Positions 23,446 to 31,951 are shown, counted from the first letter of the stretch. The stretch: 32,973 nucleotides of DNA from Gammaproteobacteria bacterium (GCA_024638345.1 JAHEKL010000002.1:1-32973); one strand, 5' to 3'. Notes: a model not told the origin generated them from the letters alone. Translations and numbers: made by a program.

Positions 23446-24027
23446 ATGATGTATCGCAGACTTCTCATCGTGTCTGTGGTTCTCGGGGGCCTGGCGCTGG
23501 CCGCATGCGGCAGTGAGCCTCCACCGGAGCCGCCTGCACCCGAGCCGATGGCGACCGGACCGGACATGGATTCGCTCAGAGCCTACGAGGACTCGGTTCG
23601 AAGGGCGCAGGAGGAGGCGGCTCGATTGGCCGCTGAGCGTGAGCGGGCCATTGCCGACGCGCGCGCCATCCTGGAGCAGCGCGTCCACTTCGACTACGAC
23701 CAGTCCGCGATCCGATCCGACGCGGAATCGGTGCTTCGTCAGAAGTTGGCCATCCTGCGTTCGAGCCCACAGGTCCGGATTCGGATGGAAGGGCACGCTG
23801 ATGAGCGGGGCTCGGTGGAGTACAACCAGGCACTCGGCAACCGTCGCGCGCAGAGCGTACTCGACTTCTTCACCCAGCAGGGGCTGACGGCCGGGGCGTT
23901 CCAGACCACCTCTTTCGGCGAGGAGCGGCCTCTCTCGACGGCCAGCAACGAGACGGCGTGGGCCCAGAACCGCAGGGTGGAGTTCGTGATCACCTCCGGC
24001 GGGGGCAGCATCAACCCCGCGCAGTAG
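23446..24027 (+). CDS. pal: Peptidoglycan-associated lipoprotein (OmpA C-terminal domain)
   Basis: Lipobox LAAC; VHFDYDQSAIRSDAE, MEGHADERGSVEYNQALGNRRAQSVLDF, RRVEFVI. Confidence 0.95.
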   Translation: MMYRRLLIVSVVLGGLALAACGSEPPPEPPAPEPMATGPDMDSLRAYEDSVRRAQEEAARLAAERERAIADARAILEQRVHFDYDQSAIRSDAESVLRQKLAILRSSPQVRIRMEGHADERGSVEYNQALGNRRAQSVLDFFTQQGLTAGAFQTTSFGEERPLSTASNETAWAQNRRVEFVITSGGGSINPAQ

Positions 24028-24065
24028 GCGAACGTAGCAAACGGTGCTCGTCGCCCGACGTGCGC

Positions 24066-24131
24066 CGGTCTGGTTGGCACACCGGTCGGGCGGACCTTGC
24101 GTCTCCCGGCCGGTGTAGGCCAACCCGATCG
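24066..24131. repeat. Long imperfect hairpin between pal and cpoB-like gene
   Basis: Segments pair 66-70/127-131, 72-78/119-125, 79-85/110-116, 86-90/105-109, 92-95/101-104 (last two digits or offset from 24000), loop 24096-24100; about 28 pairs including G.U wobble. Confidence 0.75.
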
Positions 24132-24157
24132 CCACGGGGCTGCTTCCGTCCCGTGGC
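24131..24157. repeat. Second hairpin abutting the long one
   Basis: GCCACGGG (24131-24138) / CCCGTGGC (24150-24157), perfect 8-bp stem, 11-nt loop. Confidence 0.7.
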
Positions 24158-24192
24158 AGGGATGGGCACCCCACAGGAGACCCTTCTCGGCC

Positions 24193-25011
24193 ATGAATGC
24201 CACGTCTCGTAGACGACCCCCACTCGAATCCACGCACACGCTCCAACGCCTCCCGCTCCGACGCGCATTCCAGGGGCTCGTAGCCATCTTCCTGCTTCTA
24301 CCCATGGTCGGCTGCGCGACCAAGGGGGACATCCGGAACCTCCAAACGGAGATCCGTGAGCTCACCTCGCGGCAGCAGGCGCTCCTTCAGGAGTTGCGGC
24401 AGGCCCAGCGGGACCAGGACGAGTCGATCTCCCAAGTCGCAGACGACATTCGGGACTTCCGGGCTGAGACCTCTCGTCGGGTAGCCAGCATCGAGGATCA
24501 GCTTCTCACCGTGCAAGAATTGGCGGGCCTCTCGCAGCAGCAGGTGGCGAGTCTCCGCGATCAATTGGAGCGCGATCGGACGCAGCGGAGCTTCGGGCCG
24601 CCTTCCACGTTCGGCGGTCCGCCGGGGGGAGGGGGTGATCAGGCTCAGGAGGTCTACAACGCCGCCCTCACGCAATACCAGCGCGGAACTCTGAGCGCGG
24701 CCCGGATGGGCTTTCGCACGATCGTCGATCAGTACGGTGCCCATCAGCTGGCCCCCGAAGCCCGCTACTACCTGGCGGAGATCCTGGCGCGGGAGGGAAG
24801 CCTGGAGGAGGCGATCGCCGCCTTCGAGGACATCCGCGAGTTTCATCCGACCGCAGACCGAGTACCCGACGCCCTCTACCGGGCCGGGCTTCTGTACCTG
24901 GAACTCGGGGATGACGATGCGGCGGAAGAGCACTTCGAGCGGGTCGTGAACACATGGCCCGACTCCGTGGCGGCCGATCTGGCCCGGGATGCCCTCCGGA
25001 ATCAGCGCTAG
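24193..25011 (+). CDS. cpoB: CpoB/YbgF-like coiled-coil + TPR protein, predicted lipoprotein
   Basis: Lipobox LPMVGC, N-terminal coiled coil, C-terminal TPRs (EVYNAALTQYQRGTLSAARMGFRTIVDQY...); last gene of Tol-Pal cluster. Confidence 0.88.
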   Translation: MNATSRRRPPLESTHTLQRLPLRRAFQGLVAIFLLLPMVGCATKGDIRNLQTEIRELTSRQQALLQELRQAQRDQDESISQVADDIRDFRAETSRRVASIEDQLLTVQELAGLSQQQVASLRDQLERDRTQRSFGPPSTFGGPPGGGGDQAQEVYNAALTQYQRGTLSAARMGFRTIVDQYGAHQLAPEARYYLAEILAREGSLEEAIAAFEDIREFHPTADRVPDALYRAGLLYLELGDDDAAEEHFERVVNTWPDSVAADLARDALRNQR

Positions 25012-25030
25012 CCTGCAGGTCTTCGGCCTT

Positions 25031-25065
25031 TCGAGCGACCGGCTTCACCCAAGCCGGGCGCCCGA
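25031..25065. repeat. Hairpin between cpoB-like gene and nrdR
   Basis: TCGaGCGaCCGGCTT-caccc-AAGCCGGgCGCcCGA: 13 pairs with two 1x1 mismatches; no T-tract. Confidence 0.6.
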
Positions 25066-25096
25066 GCCCGCACACGTCCGCACGACCTGATCCGAC

Positions 25097-25597
25097 ATGC
25101 GTTGTCCCGAGTGCGACTCCAGCGAGAACCGGGTGGTCGACACCCGAACCAGTCGGGGGGGGCGTGCAGTCAGGAGGCGTCGCGAGTGTGCCGGCTGCGG
25201 ATCCCGATTCACCACGTACGAGTACATTGAGGAACGGCCGGTACAGGTCTTGAAGCGAGGAGGGAGCTCAGAGGAGTTCGATCGTGCGAAGCTCGTTCGG
25301 TCTGTTCAAACCGCCTGCGCCAAGCGCCCGGTATCGCTGTCACAGGTCGAGGCGATCGTCGATCAGATCGAGGATGCGATCTCGCGGCAGGCCGGAGTGG
25401 AGGTCCCGAGCAACCTGATCGGCGAGATGGTGATGGATCGCCTCAAGCCGCTCGATCGGGTTGCCTATGTCCGCTTCGCTTCGGTCTATCGCGACTTTCA
25501 GGACGAGGACGAGTTCCAGGAGTTTGTGAACGACATGAAAGAGCGTGGACGCCGGGAGCAGCAGCAAAAGCATCAGTCCGAGCTACCGCTCGGCTAG
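25097..25597 (+). CDS. nrdR: Transcriptional repressor NrdR
   Basis: MRCPECDSSENRVVDTR...RRRRECAGCGSRFTTYEYIE zinc ribbon plus ATP-cone (VLKRGGSSEEFDRAKLVRSV). Confidence 0.96.
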   Translation: MRCPECDSSENRVVDTRTSRGGRAVRRRRECAGCGSRFTTYEYIEERPVQVLKRGGSSEEFDRAKLVRSVQTACAKRPVSLSQVEAIVDQIEDAISRQAGVEVPSNLIGEMVMDRLKPLDRVAYVRFASVYRDFQDEDEFQEFVNDMKERGRREQQQKHQSELPLG

Positions 25598-25608
25598 ACG
25601 CGTAGCTC

Positions 25609-26418
25609 ATGCCCCGCCCGAAGACGAATCCGATGGGGGAGATGCCCTTCCTCGATCACCTCGAGGAGTTGAGGTGGCGGATCTTCTACATGCTGATCGC
25701 CATCGCGATCGGTACGATCGTAGGCTTTCTGCTCGTGCAGTACCTGGGCATCATGGAGCTGCTGATCCGGCCGATCCGGCCTCTTCTGAACGAGGGACAG
25801 CTCGCGTACTTCAGCCCGGCGACGCCGTTCTTCGTCACTCTCAAGCTCGCACTCGTCGTCGGAATCCTTCTGGCGCTCCCCATCGTCGTATACCAGCTGT
25901 GGGCGTTTCTCTCCCCCGGTCTCAGAAAGGAGGAGAAACGCGTCATCGTCCCGGCCCTGTATTTCGGGCTGGTGCTCTTCTGCTTGGGTGTGGCGATGGC
26001 CTATTTCTTCGTCCTTCCCCTGGCGCTGATCTTCCTCGCGGGATTTCAACAGCAGTTCCTCGCGCCAACCATAGAGGTAGGGGAGTATCTCGGTTTCGTG
26101 ACTCGGATCCTGATCGCGTTCGGTGCCGTCTTCGAGCTGCCGGTGGTCATCCTGATCCTCTCGGTGCTGGGCATCGTCACTCCCGAGTTCCTTCGGACCA
26201 AGCGAAGGCACTCCATTGTGGCGATCACGGTCCTTGCATCTCTGCTCACGCCCGGCGACCTCGCATCCACGTTCTTGATGATGGGACCGATGGTCCTCCT
26301 GTACGAGGTCAGCATCTTCATCTCCGCCGCGATCTACCGCCGAAAGGAACAGGGCCGGAGCATCCTGAGCCCGTCTGAGGAGCCACCGGCCGGCGCAGTC
26401 GGGGCTGAGGGCCCGTGA
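25609..26418 (+). CDS. tatC: Twin-arginine translocase subunit TatC
   Basis: MPFLDHLEELRWRIFY, FFVTLKLALVVGILLALPIVVYQLWAFLSPGL, multiple TM segments. Confidence 0.96.
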   Translation: MPRPKTNPMGEMPFLDHLEELRWRIFYMLIAIAIGTIVGFLLVQYLGIMELLIRPIRPLLNEGQLAYFSPATPFFVTLKLALVVGILLALPIVVYQLWAFLSPGLRKEEKRVIVPALYFGLVLFCLGVAMAYFFVLPLALIFLAGFQQQFLAPTIEVGEYLGFVTRILIAFGAVFELPVVILILSVLGIVTPEFLRTKRRHSIVAITVLASLLTPGDLASTFLMMGPMVLLYEVSIFISAAIYRRKEQGRSILSPSEEPPAGAVGAEGP

Positions 26419-29400
26419 TCGGCTCGATCCCGAGGACGGTTCTGACAGGCGCTCTGGTCGTAGGCAATGGAATCTTCGGTTTAGCCGCACCCCTTACAGG
26501 ACAGACTTCCGCTACGGAGGACAGTCGCCCCGACTCGATTCGGAGTTTCGTGCTCGACCGGATTCGGGCAAGGTCGATGCCTGCCGAGGCGCCCGACTCG
26601 ACGACCGCCACGATCGCCACGACCGACTCGGTACCGGGTCGACCGCTGGGCCGCGGAGCCCCGAGCAGACCCACCGCCGAGGGCCCGGTGGATCTTCCCG
26701 CGAGATCGGACTCGGTGATGCGGGCTCTCGCGCAGCTGGAGGGGTTCACTACGGCCAGCTACCAGGGGGATCGGGCCGACTTCGATGCCGCCACGAGACG
26801 CCTCATCCTATGGGGCACCGCGGAATCCAGAGCCTTCTTTTCGGGCAGCGGGGGACGAGTCGAAGCCGACACGTCGATCACCTACGAGGACCTGCAGGGC
26901 AGGGTGCGGACGACCGGTCGATCTGATCTCACTCCGAGCACCGGAGAGCCTCTCAGCGCGGAGCGTCTGATCTATGACCTGCGGGGGGCGCGGGGAACCG
27001 CCCTGGGCGCCGAGACCACTTACTCCCAGGGTGCGCAGTGGATCGTGCGGGGCAATCTGGATTCGGTGGAGGAAGATCTCCTCTTCGGGAGTTCTGCCCG
27101 GTTCACGACGTGTGATCTGGACGATCCCCACTCCTATTTCCAGGCGAGCGAGCTCAAGGTCGTCGGCGACCAGGTCCTGGTCGCTCGCTCCGTCCGGATG
27201 TACATCGACGATGTCCCCGTGCTATGGCTTCCCTTCATCGCCCAGAACCTGGGCAGTGGACGCGTGAGTGGCATCCTCACGCCCACCTTCTCGATCAACG
27301 ACATCGTCCGAACGTCGTCGGCCTACAACCGACGTTTGTCCAACGTCGGATACTACTGGGCGATGAGCGATTACTCGGACATGACCGTGGCGCTCGACTG
27401 GTTCTCCAACAACTACCTGGCTCTGCAGGGTGGAATGAGGTACCGCTGGGCGCAGCGGTTCCTCGAAGGCACCGTCAACGTCAAGCGCTACTGGCGGGAG
27501 ACCGGCCGGACCGAGCTGGGCTTCGACACGAATCATCGTTGGGACATCTCGGAGAGCACCGGCCTCAGGGCTTCGGGGCGGTACATCTCCAGCTCGAGCT
27601 TCGTCCGCCAGAACTCCTTCGACCCTCGCGAGACCGTTTCGACCATCGATTCGGATGCGAATCTGAATAGGAGGTTCGGGTGGGGCCAGCTGACGGTGGG
27701 TTCCAGTCGGAAGCAGTATCTGAGCGAGGAGCGCACGGAGACCACCCTTCCGTCGGCGAGTCTGTCTCTGTCCACCCTCACCCTTTTAGGGGCGCCGCCA
27801 CAGACGGCGAGTTGGTACAACAACGTCTCCGTCAGCGGCTCCATGAGCTGGGATCGGCGTCTAGCGGACAGGCCGACGCAGCCGGACAGCACGTTCAGTT
27901 TCGGACAGGCGTCGGAGGTCCGCACGGCGGGTTCGGCCAGGGGGAGTGTCAGTCTGGGAGATCTGTCCCTGCGCGGTGCTTTCTCGACGAAGGAGAGCGT
28001 GTTCAAGGACGTGCCCGACCTCCTCCTGAACCCCGTCGATCCGGATCCCCTGGGGTTGGAGGCCATGGCAGGCAGGAATGAGTTCCGGTCGGGCGGCGTC
28101 TCATGGAGTGCGGGACTGTCCTACCAGCAGAGACTGATCGGGGCGACGACGCTCACCCCCAGCTTCTCGGTCGAGGGAAGCATGCTGCGAGTGGACTCTA
28201 TCCCCGAGGCTCGAGAGTTCGTCGCAGGTCCGAAGCGCTACCGCGCAGGGTTGAGCTTGCAGACGGATGTATACGGGTTCTACCCGGGCTTCGGGTCCTT
28301 CGAGGCGATACGACACAAGATCACGCCTTCGGTCAGCTGGTCCTACGCACCCGAGGTCCTGCCGACGGACATTCAAGCACGCGTCTTCGGTCCGACGGCG
28401 GCACGTGCCCAGAACACCTTCACCATCGGATTCAATCAGACCTGGGAGGCGAAGGTCCAGGCCGATGAGGAGACGGGAGCCGACGTGGCGGTCCCGGGCA
28501 CGCCTTCGCTGCAGCCGGATTCCGTTCCAGGCGACTCGATCGGTGCCCCGAGCGCCGCACAGGCTCTCGTCCCCGGTGGGCTGACTCCCGCCCCCGGCCT
28601 AGGAGGGGATGAGGAGCTGAGCCGACTCCCGCCTTCGCAGAATGTGGTTCTTCTTGGACTGCAAACGAACGCCATCACATACGATTTGATCGAGGCGGAT
28701 TCCACTGGGAACTTCATAGACGGGTTTCGGACGCTCAGTCTCACCAACCGGGTCGTGTCCGACTACCTCAGGGGCCTGAATCTGTCCTTCACTCACGAAC
28801 TCTTCGACGACAGTGAGCGGTTCGAGGGAGGGACTCGGACCTTCAGCCCTCACCTATCACAGCTCTCTCTCGGCTTCGCGCTGGACCAGAACTCGGGTTT
28901 TCTCAGGACTGTCGGTCGCCTCCTCGGAATCGAGCCCGATACGGCACGTGTACCTCCGCCGACGGAACGGGAGCCCGAAGTCGTCGATCCAGCGCTTCAA
29001 ACCACGCCCGACTCGCCCCTCGACCAATTCACGGGCTTCGACTCGGATAGGGTCATTCCCGGCCGGGACCCCTTCGACGCTCGACCCACTGGAGAGGGCT
29101 GGCGTGCGGATGTGAACTATTCCCTTAATCGACCGCGGGGGTCGCAGCGTGGAAGCTCGCTCCGCGCCCAGATGCTCCAAGGCCGTCTCTCCTTCACGCC
29201 GTCCGAGAGCTGGACCGTCGATTGGTCGACGTCGTATGACGTCGAGGCTCGGCGCTTCAACGACCACGTCGTCAACCTCCGTCGTGACCTGCACGAGTGG
29301 GAGGCACGCTTCGGCTTCGTCCAGACGGCGACCGGCAACTGGTCCTTCCAGTTCGAGGTTGCCCTACGCGCGAATCAGGACCTCCGGTTCGACTATCGCC

Positions 29401-29423
29401 AAAGAAGCCTCGACCGTTTCTGA
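26415..29423 (+). CDS. LptD-like LPS-assembly outer-membrane protein
   Basis: OstA-like N-terminal repeats then long barrel with LptD-type segment (SARFTTCDLDDPHSYFQASELKV..DVPVLWLPFIAQNLGSGRVSGILTPTFS); C-terminal aromatic (RF*). GTG start in GTGA overlap with tatC. Confidence 0.85.
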   Translation: MIGSIPRTVLTGALVVGNGIFGLAAPLTGQTSATEDSRPDSIRSFVLDRIRARSMPAEAPDSTTATIATTDSVPGRPLGRGAPSRPTAEGPVDLPARSDSVMRALAQLEGFTTASYQGDRADFDAATRRLILWGTAESRAFFSGSGGRVEADTSITYEDLQGRVRTTGRSDLTPSTGEPLSAERLIYDLRGARGTALGAETTYSQGAQWIVRGNLDSVEEDLLFGSSARFTTCDLDDPHSYFQASELKVVGDQVLVARSVRMYIDDVPVLWLPFIAQNLGSGRVSGILTPTFSINDIVRTSSAYNRRLSNVGYYWAMSDYSDMTVALDWFSNNYLALQGGMRYRWAQRFLEGTVNVKRYWRETGRTELGFDTNHRWDISESTGLRASGRYISSSSFVRQNSFDPRETVSTIDSDANLNRRFGWGQLTVGSSRKQYLSEERTETTLPSASLSLSTLTLLGAPPQTASWYNNVSVSGSMSWDRRLADRPTQPDSTFSFGQASEVRTAGSARGSVSLGDLSLRGAFSTKESVFKDVPDLLLNPVDPDPLGLEAMAGRNEFRSGGVSWSAGLSYQQRLIGATTLTPSFSVEGSMLRVDSIPEAREFVAGPKRYRAGLSLQTDVYGFYPGFGSFEAIRHKITPSVSWSYAPEVLPTDIQARVFGPTAARAQNTFTIGFNQTWEAKVQADEETGADVAVPGTPSLQPDSVPGDSIGAPSAAQALVPGGLTPAPGLGGDEELSRLPPSQNVVLLGLQTNAITYDLIEADSTGNFIDGFRTLSLTNRVVSDYLRGLNLSFTHELFDDSERFEGGTRTFSPHLSQLSLGFALDQNSGFLRTVGRLLGIEPDTARVPPPTEREPEVVDPALQTTPDSPLDQFTGFDSDRVIPGRDPFDARPTGEGWRADVNYSLNRPRGSQRGSSLRAQMLQGRLSFTPSESWTVDWSTSYDVEARRFNDHVVNLRRDLHEWEARFGFVQTATGNWSFQFEVALRANQDLRFDYRQRSLDRF

Positions 29424-29438
29424 GTGGTCGGGCAAAGG

Positions 29439-29458
29439 GCCTCGAGGTGTGTCGAGGC
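29439..29458 (+). terminator. Hairpin 15 nt after lptD-like stop; terminator-like but lacks T-tract
   Basis: GCCTCGA-ggtgtg-TCGAGGC, perfect 7-bp stem. Confidence 0.4.
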
Positions 29459-29600
29459 ACTCCGGCCTGTCCTGTTTTGGTGACAATCGGCCTCGTCGTG
29501 AACTGTCAGGCATAGCTGTGCTATCGCTTTCACGTATAGCGACTTAGGCGATCATTGGTGAGCCCGGCACAGCTTCTGCTCCAATAGTTCAGTCCAGCAG

Positions 29601-29637
29601 CACCGTCGCTGCACGGATCTGTGCAGCTTCCGCGGTG
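29601..29637. repeat. Hairpin in leader of the Fn3 lipoprotein gene
   Basis: GCTGCAC-ggatct-GTGCAGC (29608-29627) enclosed by CACCG (29601-29605)/CGGTG (29633-29637). Confidence 0.5.
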
Positions 29638-29662
29638 GTGACCGGAAGCCTGAGGAGCCTGA

Positions 29663-30808
29663 ATGACGACGAACCGTGGTGACATGCGACGTGTCAGGGA
29701 AGCATTGCTCTCGATCCTCCTATCGGTCGCCCTCGCGGGCTGCAGCTCGAACGAGGTCGTTGCCGTGGGCGATGCCCCGGCGCCCCCGGAGAGCTTCGAA
29801 GCGTTCTACTACGCGGGCGCAGTCGAGCTTAGCTGGGCGTTGGGGCCGGCTTGGAACGGCGAGCCTTTCCGCATCTGGGGAAGACGGGTTTCGGACAGCC
29901 AATTCTTCCTGGTGGCCGAAGTGACGAGCTGCGCGGAGGGTCTCTGCTCGTACTCCGACACGAACGTGGCTCCAAATGTGACCTACGTGTACTTCATCAC
30001 CGCTGTGAGTCGGTCCGGCGTGGAAACTGCCTCCGATGATCGCATCGAGGTCTTCGTTCCCGACCCCATTTCGCCGGCGGCACCGGGCAACGTCGATGTG
30101 ATTCCCCTCGACGGCGCTCTCTACCTGACCTGGGACGATACGAGCCGGCTGGCGGACGACTTCTCGTTCTATCGCGTATACTTCGACTCGGGGGAGGGCT
30201 CCATCTTCCTTCTGGGTGAGACCGACTCGGAAGGATTCCTAGACTCTCGCGTCGAGAACGGAAGCACATACGCCTATTTCGTGACTGCACTCGACGACCT
30301 GGGGCACGAGAGCGCCGGTACCGCATTGGTCGAGGGCACTCCGCGACCCGACTTCCACGGCGAGCTCCTCTTCGCGTTCAGCGATCAGCCCGACCTCTCG
30401 GGCTTCAGGTTCCAAGACACCGACTCGACCAACCCGATCCTACCCGGAAACGATCCGAACCGAGACTTCCGGCTCGAGTTCGACGGTCAGAGATGGTGGC
30501 TGGCTCCGGGTCCCGGGGTGGAGGTCGCGGACGAGTCGTTCTTCACGACCGCCCTCCGCTGCGGGCCCGCGGCCGACCCGGGCTGTCTCGACGTACGTTG
30601 GGCGCCGCAGACCGGATACAGCTCCGCGGCGACCGAGCTCGCGACCGAGTTCTCGTTCGCGATTCGCGTTCCCGTCACGGGGGGGTGGAACTACGGTCTC
30701 GTTCGGGTGACACACTTGGGGTTCGCCCAGGACGGCGCCATCGCGATCTTCGACTGGGCGTTTCAGCTCCAGACCGACAATCCGAGCCTCCTGACGGGGA
30801 AGAGCTGA
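29663..30808 (+). CDS. Fibronectin type III-like lipoprotein with uncharacterised C-terminal domain
   Basis: Lipobox LAGC after signal peptide; two Fn3-like modules (APPESFEAFYYAGAVELSW..., APGNVDVIPLDGALYLTWDD...YAYFVTALDDLGHES). Confidence 0.7.
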   Translation: MTTNRGDMRRVREALLSILLSVALAGCSSNEVVAVGDAPAPPESFEAFYYAGAVELSWALGPAWNGEPFRIWGRRVSDSQFFLVAEVTSCAEGLCSYSDTNVAPNVTYVYFITAVSRSGVETASDDRIEVFVPDPISPAAPGNVDVIPLDGALYLTWDDTSRLADDFSFYRVYFDSGEGSIFLLGETDSEGFLDSRVENGSTYAYFVTALDDLGHESAGTALVEGTPRPDFHGELLFAFSDQPDLSGFRFQDTDSTNPILPGNDPNRDFRLEFDGQRWWLAPGPGVEVADESFFTTALRCGPAADPGCLDVRWAPQTGYSSAATELATEFSFAIRVPVTGGWNYGLVRVTHLGFAQDGAIAIFDWAFQLQTDNPSLLTGKS

Positions 30809-30868
30809 CGCTCGAAGGTCCCGGAAAGCCGCCACTCCGGCCCTCCAGAAACCCTTGCGGCATCTCGC

Positions 30869-30897
30869 TTGTTTCGGGGTAGAAGCCGCGCTATCTT
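30869..30897 (+). promoter_or_regulatory. Candidate promoter directly abutting the formimidoyltransferase start codon
   Basis: TTGTTT, 17-bp spacer, TATCTT (30892-30897), ATG at 30905. Confidence 0.4.
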
Positions 30898-30904
30898 CTG
30901 GCCC

Positions 30905-31951
30905 ATGGTGCCCGTTCTGGAGGCGGTACCCAACCTCAGCGCGGGCAGAGACCGGGCGCTCGTGGACAGGTTGGTCCACGCCGTATCCTCGACGTCGGCC
31001 GAGCTCTTGGATGCCTCCGCCGATCCCGACCACAATCGAGCCGTGCTCACCTTCGTCGGGAGTCCGGAGGCAGTCGAGGAGGCGGCCGTCGCGGTCGCGC
31101 GGGTGGCGGTCGAGGCCATCGATCTGAGAAACCACTCGGGCGTGCATCCGAGGATCGGAGCGCTGGACGTGCTGCCATTCGTCCCGCTCGTCGGCCTCAC
31201 CATGGAGGACGCTCGGGCTTCGGCCCGGCGGGTAGGGGTTCGGCTCGCGAACGAAGTCGGAGTGCCGGTCTTCTTCTACGCGCAGGCGTCCGATCCTCGA
31301 GGCAGGGCTTTGGCTGAGCTACGTGCAGGGGGATTCGAGTCCCTGGTCGACGGCTTCCCTGCTGGGCGGGACCCGGATGTGCTGCCCGAAGGGTGGTCTC
31401 ATTCTGGAATCCATCCTACGGCCGGTGCGGTGTGCGTTGGAGCGCGACCCCTCCTGCTCGCCTGGAACGTCGAGATCGACGGGCTCCAGGAAGAAGAGGT
31501 CCGGGCGCTCGCCACCGCGCTCAGGGAGCGGGACGGTGGGATCCCGGGGTTGCGCGCGCTGGCTTTTTCGCTTGCTTCCAGAGGTCGCCTTCAGTTGTCG
31601 ATGAACTTGGAGGATGTTCGTAATCGTCAGCCGTTTCGAGTCTTCCGTGACGTCGAGGAGCACGTACAGTCCGCCGGTGGAAGGGTCGTCCGGACCGAGG
31701 TGGTGGGCATGTTGCCGGATGAGCTGATCTTCGAGGCCGGGGCGGACCGAATATCTTTGCTGGACCCGCACCCCTCACGGGTTCTATCCTCCCGGGTAAC
31801 TGCTCACATCATGAGGCGTGCGGGAAGGCTGGCCGAGGAGCTGCTCGAGTCCGCTTCGAAGGCGGGCGAAGGCACTTCTATGGAGGTTCGCGAAGGCCTG
31901 GAACGTCTCAGGTCGGACCTGTTGGACTCGAGCTTTGGGAACGATAGCTGA
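30905..31951 (+). CDS. Glutamate formimidoyltransferase-like protein (FTCD N-terminal family)
   Basis: LEAVPNLSAGRDRALVDRL, DASADPDHNRAVLTFVG, LRNHSGVHPRIGALDVLPFVPL, LQLSMNLEDV; ATG 30905 preferred. Confidence 0.88.
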   Translation: MVPVLEAVPNLSAGRDRALVDRLVHAVSSTSAELLDASADPDHNRAVLTFVGSPEAVEEAAVAVARVAVEAIDLRNHSGVHPRIGALDVLPFVPLVGLTMEDARASARRVGVRLANEVGVPVFFYAQASDPRGRALAELRAGGFESLVDGFPAGRDPDVLPEGWSHSGIHPTAGAVCVGARPLLLAWNVEIDGLQEEEVRALATALRERDGGIPGLRALAFSLASRGRLQLSMNLEDVRNRQPFRVFRDVEEHVQSAGGRVVRTEVVGMLPDELIFEAGADRISLLDPHPSRVLSSRVTAHIMRRAGRLAEELLESASKAGEGTSMEVREGLERLRSDLLDSSFGNDS

